The translations under genes and the position numbers were made by a program. The notes under the pieces are model-generated. The model saw only the letters and a program-made list of their open reading frames with translations, did no database searches and was not told the origin of the DNA. A DNA stretch of 12,179 nt. Origin: Anaerolineales bacterium UBA4826. GTDB taxonomy: Bacteria > Chloroflexota > Anaerolineae > UBA4142. Positions within the stretch are counted from its first letter, which is position 1. Each line of letters begins with the position of its first letter. The DNA lies in the NCBI GenBank assembly GCA_002400365.1, contig DHFK01000178.1:1-12179 (forward strand), read 5' to 3'. This document shows positions 6,801 through 9,612 of this stretch, piece by piece.

Positions 6801-7199
6801 CTGTCTGCCGCGCAGCGCGCCCTGGCGATCGCGCAAGAGTTGAATCAAAAAGACGTGCTGTGCGGCGCGTGGCGAGTGCTAGGGGAGGTCATGGGAGATT
6901 GGAAGGGAGAAGTCGGAAAATGGAAGTTGGAAGTTGGAAGTTGGATGCCAGAGGGAGAGGTGAAGCGTGGCGATGAAGAATCTCCAACGTCCAACATCCA
7001 ACATCCAACATCCAACACCCAAGATTGCTTCGCGGAGAGTTTGCGTCTTTGCGACGAGGCGGGCATGGAAGCCGAACGCGCGTGGACGTTATTCGCGTGG
7101 GCGCGTTACGAATTGGAACGCGGAGACCGCCCGCGCGGGGAGGCAATGCGGCGCGAGGCGGAAGAGATCGCGGTGCGGCTAGGACTTGCTCTCCCGTAG
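3867..7199 (+). CDS. SARP-like BTAD-STAND ATPase-TPR transcriptional regulator, about 1110 aa
   Basis: Domains in order: a SARP/OmpR-like winged helix (about 4-100), with M-E-T-I-R-L-Q-L-L-G and R-S-R-R-S-L-A-L-L-A-Y-L; a bacterial transcriptional activator domain (about 103-242), ending K-E-L-G-T-E-P-L-P-E-T-R; and an AAA/STAND ATPase with Walker A G-E-A-G-L-G-K-T at 285-292, Walker B L-V-F-F-L-D-D-L-H-W at 411-420 and G-N-P-F-I-L-S-E-V near 509. A TPR-rich half follows from about 640. Proteins of this class couple a DNA-binding head to an ATP-dependent switch controlled by the C-terminal sensor. The inducer is unknown, and control of the nearby secreted-protein genes is inference. I chose ATG 3867 because family homology begins at once; 3873 is equally possible. 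No clear ribosome binding site was seen, and a TGA at 3804 closes the frame upstream. Two heptamer elements are inserted in frame, at about 335-355 in the ATPase and 1010-1051 in the TPR half. It converges on the gene at 7427. Confidence 0.92.
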   Translation: MPMETIRLQLLGLPSILREGKPMPPFRSRRSLALLAYLALSPGAHPRSRLAGLLWSDSSEKTALENLRYALWDLRRGLRAPVVEADRASIAWQPGDAATCDVDEFQRALRDGWLERAIDLYRGDLLAGCELDQDTLFDDWLQAQRACLRESAAKAMCQLTDCYLTHARTTEAIALLQRLLALDPWRESSHAQLMLALALAGERSAALAQYQICRRMLAKELGTEPLPETRALYDRIRAGDIAPLPAHRATGLELRFAGRGQEHACLLQQWEQSRRGVGNLTLVEGEAGLGKTRLVEEALRHVAGWGARILRGRCYEFGGEVAYQAMADALRTVLDFRLQISDRRPKSEILNLKSEIPPVWLAELALLLPELREQYPDLPPPLQVSEAAARQRLFEAVARLLQSLARDQPSLVFFLDDLHWSDQATLDLLQYLIHRLRQERVWFVGAYRPEETPLTHPLTRLRQGLGREALTHCIRLLPLTGAAVAQIAAALSDDAVLTSFLQHESGGNPFILSEVLKGLQETGRLQRGEADRWKVVGDLAHDTLETPGRVEDLTLQRVGRLPEASRWLLNFAVVLGQPFTPDLLGDIADSPMLSPATLPEILADWQNRRLVQPVAAERYDLAHDKIRAAIYHHLDAGPRALLHEHIGLRLFQRAGGQIANLPYHAAVQVAYHFERSLNPRAAAPYLARAADAAQQVHANIEAIDCCRRLLPLAPAAEQVDVLLKLGDLQQVVKPQAEEIETTYRQALALAQASNDLKAQARAWSKLAELQIDLGDYSAALEGAGKAEEAARAANAREELVEALSHKGKAYYRLGKTLTALEIGEEMLTLSTELGARGNREMGLSRRLLCAAFVQLGRFAEAKEQVIHSLRMHQETNDRGEECNDLNWLGEIARLRGDYRAAVEHYQASLNIARELHFWEVSRRSNLGGVRVGLKEYAAAEAELRELIALPEAANSPVLSETYRFLAQALLGQGKVEEALSAAQRALAIAQELNQKDVLCGAWRVLGEVMGDWKGEVGKWKLEVGSWMPEGEVKRGDEESPTSNIQHPTSNTQDCFAESLRLCDEAGMEAERAWTLFAWARYELERGDRPRGEAMRREAEEIAVRLGLALP
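4869..4930 (+). repeat. Heptamer inverted-repeat element A, in frame inside the ATPase domain
   Basis: The left arm is four 7-bp units: GATTTCA, GATTGCA, GATTTCA, GATCGCA (4869-4896). A 6-nt spacer, GACCCA, follows. The right arm is four inverted units: AATCTGA, AATCTTG, AATCTGA, AATCTGA (4903-4930). It is AT-rich against a GC-rich gene and encodes a hydrophilic stretch, D-F-R-L-Q-I-S-D-R-R then P-K-S-E-I-L-N-L-K-S-E-I. It sits between L-R-T-V-L and P-P-V-W-L-A-E-L, probably a surface loop. A perfect second right-arm unit would place TGA in frame at 4914-4916; the sequence has TTG there. Confidence 0.85.
6893..7017 (+). repeat. Heptamer inverted-repeat element B, in frame in the TPR half
   Basis: In a fixed 7-bp phase from 6893 the left arm reads GGGAGAT, TGGAAGG, GAGAAGT, CGGAAAA, TGGAAGT three times, then TGGATGC (to 6948); the early units are decayed. 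A 34-nt spacer follows. The right arm is TCCAACG then four TCCAACA units (6983-7017). The arms are complementary in the TTGGA/TCCAA core. The encoded stretch includes K-W-K-L-E-V-G-S-W and S-P-T-S-N-I-Q-H-P-T-S-N, and separates R-V-L-G-E-V from F-A-E-S-L-R-L-C-D-E-A-G, so it extends an inter-helix loop. Confidence 0.8.
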
Positions 7200-7245
7200 C
7201 CAGGGCGTGTGCAAAGTGAATTGATTCGCGCCTGCAACATCACGA

Positions 7246-7288
7246 AATCCGCCTTCGCGGATTGAGGTCTAGCCCGCGAAGGCGGGCT
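7246..7288. terminator. Paired GC-rich hairpins between convergent genes
   Basis: Two stem-loops follow the BTAD gene: AATCCG-CCTTCG-CGGATT (7246-7263) and AGCCCGC-GAAG-GCGGGCT (7271-7288). Their cores are also inverted copies of each other: CCGCCTTCGCGG at 7249-7260 and CCGCGAAGGCGG at 7274-7285. The position, 47 bp after the stop at 7199, suggests a transcript end, but no T-run follows. It may equally be a dispersed palindromic repeat. Confidence 0.5.
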
Positions 7289-7364
7289 TGGACTGGAACG
7301 GGCATCCTTCGGCTATCGCTCAGGACGGCTGCCCTCTACCCTTTGCAGACACGCTCTAAGGACT

Positions 7365-7416
7365 GTTGTCGCTCTGGCGTTGCATGTCCCCCAGAGCACG
7401 GGATTCTCGCGACAAC
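7365..7416. repeat. Compound inverted repeat downstream of the 508-aa gene
   Basis: The outer arms are GTTGTCGC (7365-7372) and GCGACAAC (7409-7416), and the inner arms GCTCTGG (7371-7377) and CCAGAGC (7391-7397). They can form a two-part stem starting 10 bp beyond the stop codon at 7427 on the minus strand. A terminator or mRNA 3'-end structure is likely by position; there is no clear U-tract. Nothing that looks like a gene was seen in the rest of 7200-7426. Confidence 0.5.
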
Positions 7417-7426
7417 GCGAATTGCG

Positions 7427-8953
7427 CTAGCGCAGAATCAGCGGCAGGTACAGATAACGGATCGCGCCGGGCGGGATGTACTCGTACGCGCCAATGTCGC
7501 AGATCGCGCTGCCATCGCCGTTGCCGTCGAATGGACGCCACAAGCCGCGCTGGTCGGTGGCGGGGCAACCGGTGTTGGTGCCTGCGTCAATCGCCGGGCT
7601 GCCGACGAGGAGCGCGTGTGTCTGCGTCGCGGCGCCCTGGTATCTGAGCGGACCTACGTTGGGGTCTGTGTTGACGAGGTCTCCCGCGCTGGCAAAGCCG
7701 CAGGTGTTGCCACTGTCGAGATTGTTACCCTGCGAAGTCAGCGTGCCGGTGCAGTTTTCAGACGCGGGCGTGTTGTTTGCCACGATCGTGTTCTTGGCTG
7801 TGGTGACGATGGCATTGTAGATGCCGCCGCCGGTGTTGCCAATGATGGATACATTGGTCAATGTCAGTGTGCCATCAGAGGCTGCGGTCGAGATCCCGCC
7901 GCCAGTCCCGTCACTCGCCCTGTTGCCGCTGATGGTCACATTCGTCATTGTCGTCGTATCGTCGGCGTGAATAACGCCGCTGTAGAGACCGCCGCCGGTA
8001 GCGGCAATGTTGCCGCTGAGAGTGACTCGGTTTAGCGTAATGCGCGCATCATAGTTGTTGATGCCGCCGCCGGTGCCTGCCATGTTGCCACTCACCGTCA
8101 CGTCCGTCAAACTCACATCAACAACAACCGAGCCAGCACGCCGTGAATAGATGCCGCCGCCGCTGATATAGGCGCTGTTGCCGGAGATGACGACATTGGT
8201 CAGCGTCGCGTCAGCCAAAGTGTAGATGCCGCCGGCATTGTTGGTCTTTGCCTTGTTATTGCTCACCGTGACGCCATTCAGCGTCAGTAGACCTGTCACA
8301 CCCAGCCCGACAATTCCGCCGCCGCTCGAAGTGGCAGTGTTGTTGCTGACGGTACCGCCGTTCATCGTCACGTATCTGCCCACGATGCCGCCGCCGTCAC
8401 CCTCGCTGGTGTTGTTGTTGACTGTGACATTGTTCAGCATCATCGTGCCGAGCGTGTAGATACCGCCGCCGATCGCAAGGCTGCTGGGGGCAAGGTTGTT
8501 CTGGACGATCACATTGTTCAGCGTCAACGTGTGAGCATGGTCCTCGTGAAAGATGCCGCCGCCGCGAATAAAGGGGTAGCCGCCCGAGGCGGACGCTCGA
8601 CCATTCTGGACGGTCAGACCGGAAATAGTCACAGCGCCTCCGTTGACATAGAACACACGGCTGGCGTTATTGCCGCTGATCGCGAGATTTGCCGCACCCG
8701 GTCCGGAGATCGTTAGATTCTTGGTGATGGCGAGTTCGCCGCTCGTCAGCGTGATCGTGCCGGTGATCCCAAAGTTGATGGTGTCGCCGGATGCGGCGTC
8801 GGCGATCGCTTGCCGCAGCGAGCCGGGTCCGCTGTCGTTCGGGTTGGTAACCGTGATCGTGGCGGCGCGCGTGGCTTGGGCCGTCGCTAGCACGAGCAGC
8901 ATAAGCCCCGCGACCAGTCGCATCGTTCTGAGAAGCTTGGTGCGCGATCTCAT
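7427..8953 (-). CDS. Secreted parallel beta-helix / choice-of-anchor-Q-like protein, 508 aa, with Y-L-P-L-I-L-R tail
   Basis: The ATG at 8953 is preceded at 5 nt by GGAGG; the ATG at 8965 overlaps that site and is unlikely. Residues 1-30 are a signal peptide ending A-T-R-A. An N-terminal module follows, with I-T-V-T-N-P-N-D-S-G-P-G-S-L-R-Q-A-I (33-50) and G-D-T-I-N-F. Roughly residues 75-390 hold about a dozen coils of the form G-G-G-I-x-x-x-x-x-x-T-L-x-N-V-T-V-S-G-N, expected to build a right-handed beta-helix. The C-terminus has G-S-P-A-I-D-A-G, D-Q-R-G-L-W-R-P and C-D-I-G-A-Y-E (choice-of-anchor Q type), then the terminal R-Y-L-Y-L-P-L-I-L-R. It is a close paralogue of the protein at 1-1130, near-identical over the last 45 shared residues. 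It starts 58 bp after the PPOX gene and is probably cotranscribed with it. No enzymatic motif was recognised, so pectate-lyase-like activity cannot be claimed. Confidence 0.9.
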   Translation of the reverse strand: MRSRTKLLRTMRLVAGLMLLVLATAQATRAATITVTNPNDSGPGSLRQAIADAASGDTINFGITGTITLTSGELAITKNLTISGPGAANLAISGNNASRVFYVNGGAVTISGLTVQNGRASASGGYPFIRGGGIFHEDHAHTLTLNNVIVQNNLAPSSLAIGGGIYTLGTMMLNNVTVNNNTSEGDGGGIVGRYVTMNGGTVSNNTATSSGGGIVGLGVTGLLTLNGVTVSNNKAKTNNAGGIYTLADATLTNVVISGNSAYISGGGIYSRRAGSVVVDVSLTDVTVSGNMAGTGGGINNYDARITLNRVTLSGNIAATGGGLYSGVIHADDTTTMTNVTISGNRASDGTGGGISTAASDGTLTLTNVSIIGNTGGGIYNAIVTTAKNTIVANNTPASENCTGTLTSQGNNLDSGNTCGFASAGDLVNTDPNVGPLRYQGAATQTHALLVGSPAIDAGTNTGCPATDQRGLWRPFDGNGDGSAICDIGAYEYIPPGAIRYLYLPLILR

Positions 8954-9011
8954 TTTCTCCTCCATGTTTCTATTGCAAACACAACGAAGAATTCATTTAC
9001 GACTCTCCCAT

Positions 9012-9455
9012 TCACACCACCTCCAGCGTCTCGCGCTCACCCCACCCGCGACTGGCGTCAATCAAATCTATCCGCGTGGGCTTGAGGCGTACCACAAAAT
9101 AAAGATTGTCCAGCGACGCTGTGAATCGCTCAAATGAACTTGTCCTGAGTGAAACGAAGGATCGCCACTGGCTCCAATCAGGAGAAACGAGAATCTCGGC
9201 GGCGCCGGCGTACTCGAGCCAGCGCAAGTCAGACGGACACGCGACCGAATCGGGGACGATGAGCAGCACGCGCGGGTCCTGCTCGATGTGGTAGGCGACA
9301 TCTGCCCAGCGCGGCAGCAAGCACTCGACGGCGAGTCCGTCGCTGCGGTACGCGACGACGGTCGCCCATGCGCCTTGCCTTCCATTCGTGCTGAGGACGC
9401 CGACGTGGTGCGCTGAGAGGTAGGCGAGCATCTGCTCGCGGGTTGTGTCTAGCAC
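9012..9455 (-). CDS. Pyridoxamine 5'-phosphate oxidase-like (split beta-barrel) family protein, 147 aa
   Basis: The length and pattern fit the FMN-binding split-barrel PPOX family: an N-terminal helix (T-R-E-Q-M-L-A-Y-L-S-A-H-H), then V-G-V-L-S-T (18-23), W-A-T-V-V-A-Y (30-36), D-P-R-V-L-L-I-V (60-67) and W-L-E-Y-A-G-A-A-E-I-L (79-89). Such proteins bind flavin, F420 or heme; the sequence alone does not decide the cofactor or substrate. No signal peptide is present, so it should be cytoplasmic. The start is probably GTG at 9455, because an in-frame TAA lies 9 nt further upstream; ATG at 9431 is the alternative. No good ribosome binding site precedes either. A dispersed repeat forms residues about 98-106 (R-S-F-V-S-L-R-T-S). 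It lies between the LuxR regulator and the beta-helix gene on the same strand. A functional link to either is not evident. Confidence 0.8.
   Translation of the reverse strand: MLDTTREQMLAYLSAHHVGVLSTNGRQGAWATVVAYRSDGLAVECLLPRWADVAYHIEQDPRVLLIVPDSVACPSDLRWLEYAGAAEILVSPDWSQWRSFVSLRTSSFERFTASLDNLYFVVRLKPTRIDLIDASRGWGERETLEVV
9138..9162. repeat. CCTGAG-type dispersed repeat inside the PPOX gene
   Basis: AACTTGTCCTGAGTGAAACG followed by AAGGA resembles, from memory, a short dispersed repeat in Chloroflexota genomes (TCCTGAGCGAAGTCGAAGGA). Within the gene it encodes F-V-S-L-R-T-S-S-F in frame, between a W-x-x-W stretch and the final strands. Its absence from close homologues would confirm insertion. 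Confidence 0.5.
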
Positions 9456-9489
9456 GCGCCAAGTTTACAAAACGAAGAGGGGATTGTCG

Positions 9490-9512
9490 TCACTCGAAAG
9501 AGTGATTTTGTT
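9490..9512 (+). terminator. Weak stem-loop with T-rich tail
   Basis: TCACTC-GAAA-GAGTGA (9490-9505) is followed by TTTTGTT. The geometry is that of a plus-strand intrinsic terminator, but no plus-strand gene precedes it. On the minus strand, which carries the real genes here, no T-run follows the stem. It might block antisense transcription or be chance. Confidence 0.25.
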
Positions 9513-9520
9513 TGTCAACC

Positions 9521-9604
9521 TGTCATTGCGAGCGAAGCGAAGCAATCCCCCCTGATGCAATTGGAGATTGCTTCGGGCGCAAAAAGCGCGCCCTCGCAAT
9601 GACA
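9521..9604. repeat. CATTGCGAG palindromic dispersed repeat, 84 bp
   Basis: The perfect terminal inverted repeats are TGTCATTGCGAG (9521-9532) and CTCGCAATGACA (9593-9604). Inner arms are GAAGCAATC (9539-9547) and GATTGCTTC (9566-9574). This matches a palindrome I recall from many environmental bacterial genomes; in translation it gives strings such as C-E-R-S-E-A-I. It lies 8 bp beyond the stop of the LuxR gene and upstream of the PPOX gene, so it may end one transcript or stabilise its 3' end. No transposase is nearby. Confidence 0.85.
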
Positions 9605-9612
9605 CCGGGGGG

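Noticed and set aside
6983..7017. Possible CRISPR or iteron array at the TCCAACA repeats
   Set aside because: The units are 7 bp with no unique spacers, lie in a coding frame, and face an inverted array. No cas or replication gene is present.
9513..9518. TTGACA on the minus strand as a -35 box for the PPOX gene
   Set aside because: No -10-like hexamer occurs at 16-18 nt spacing; the nearest candidate, GACAAT, is 24 nt away.
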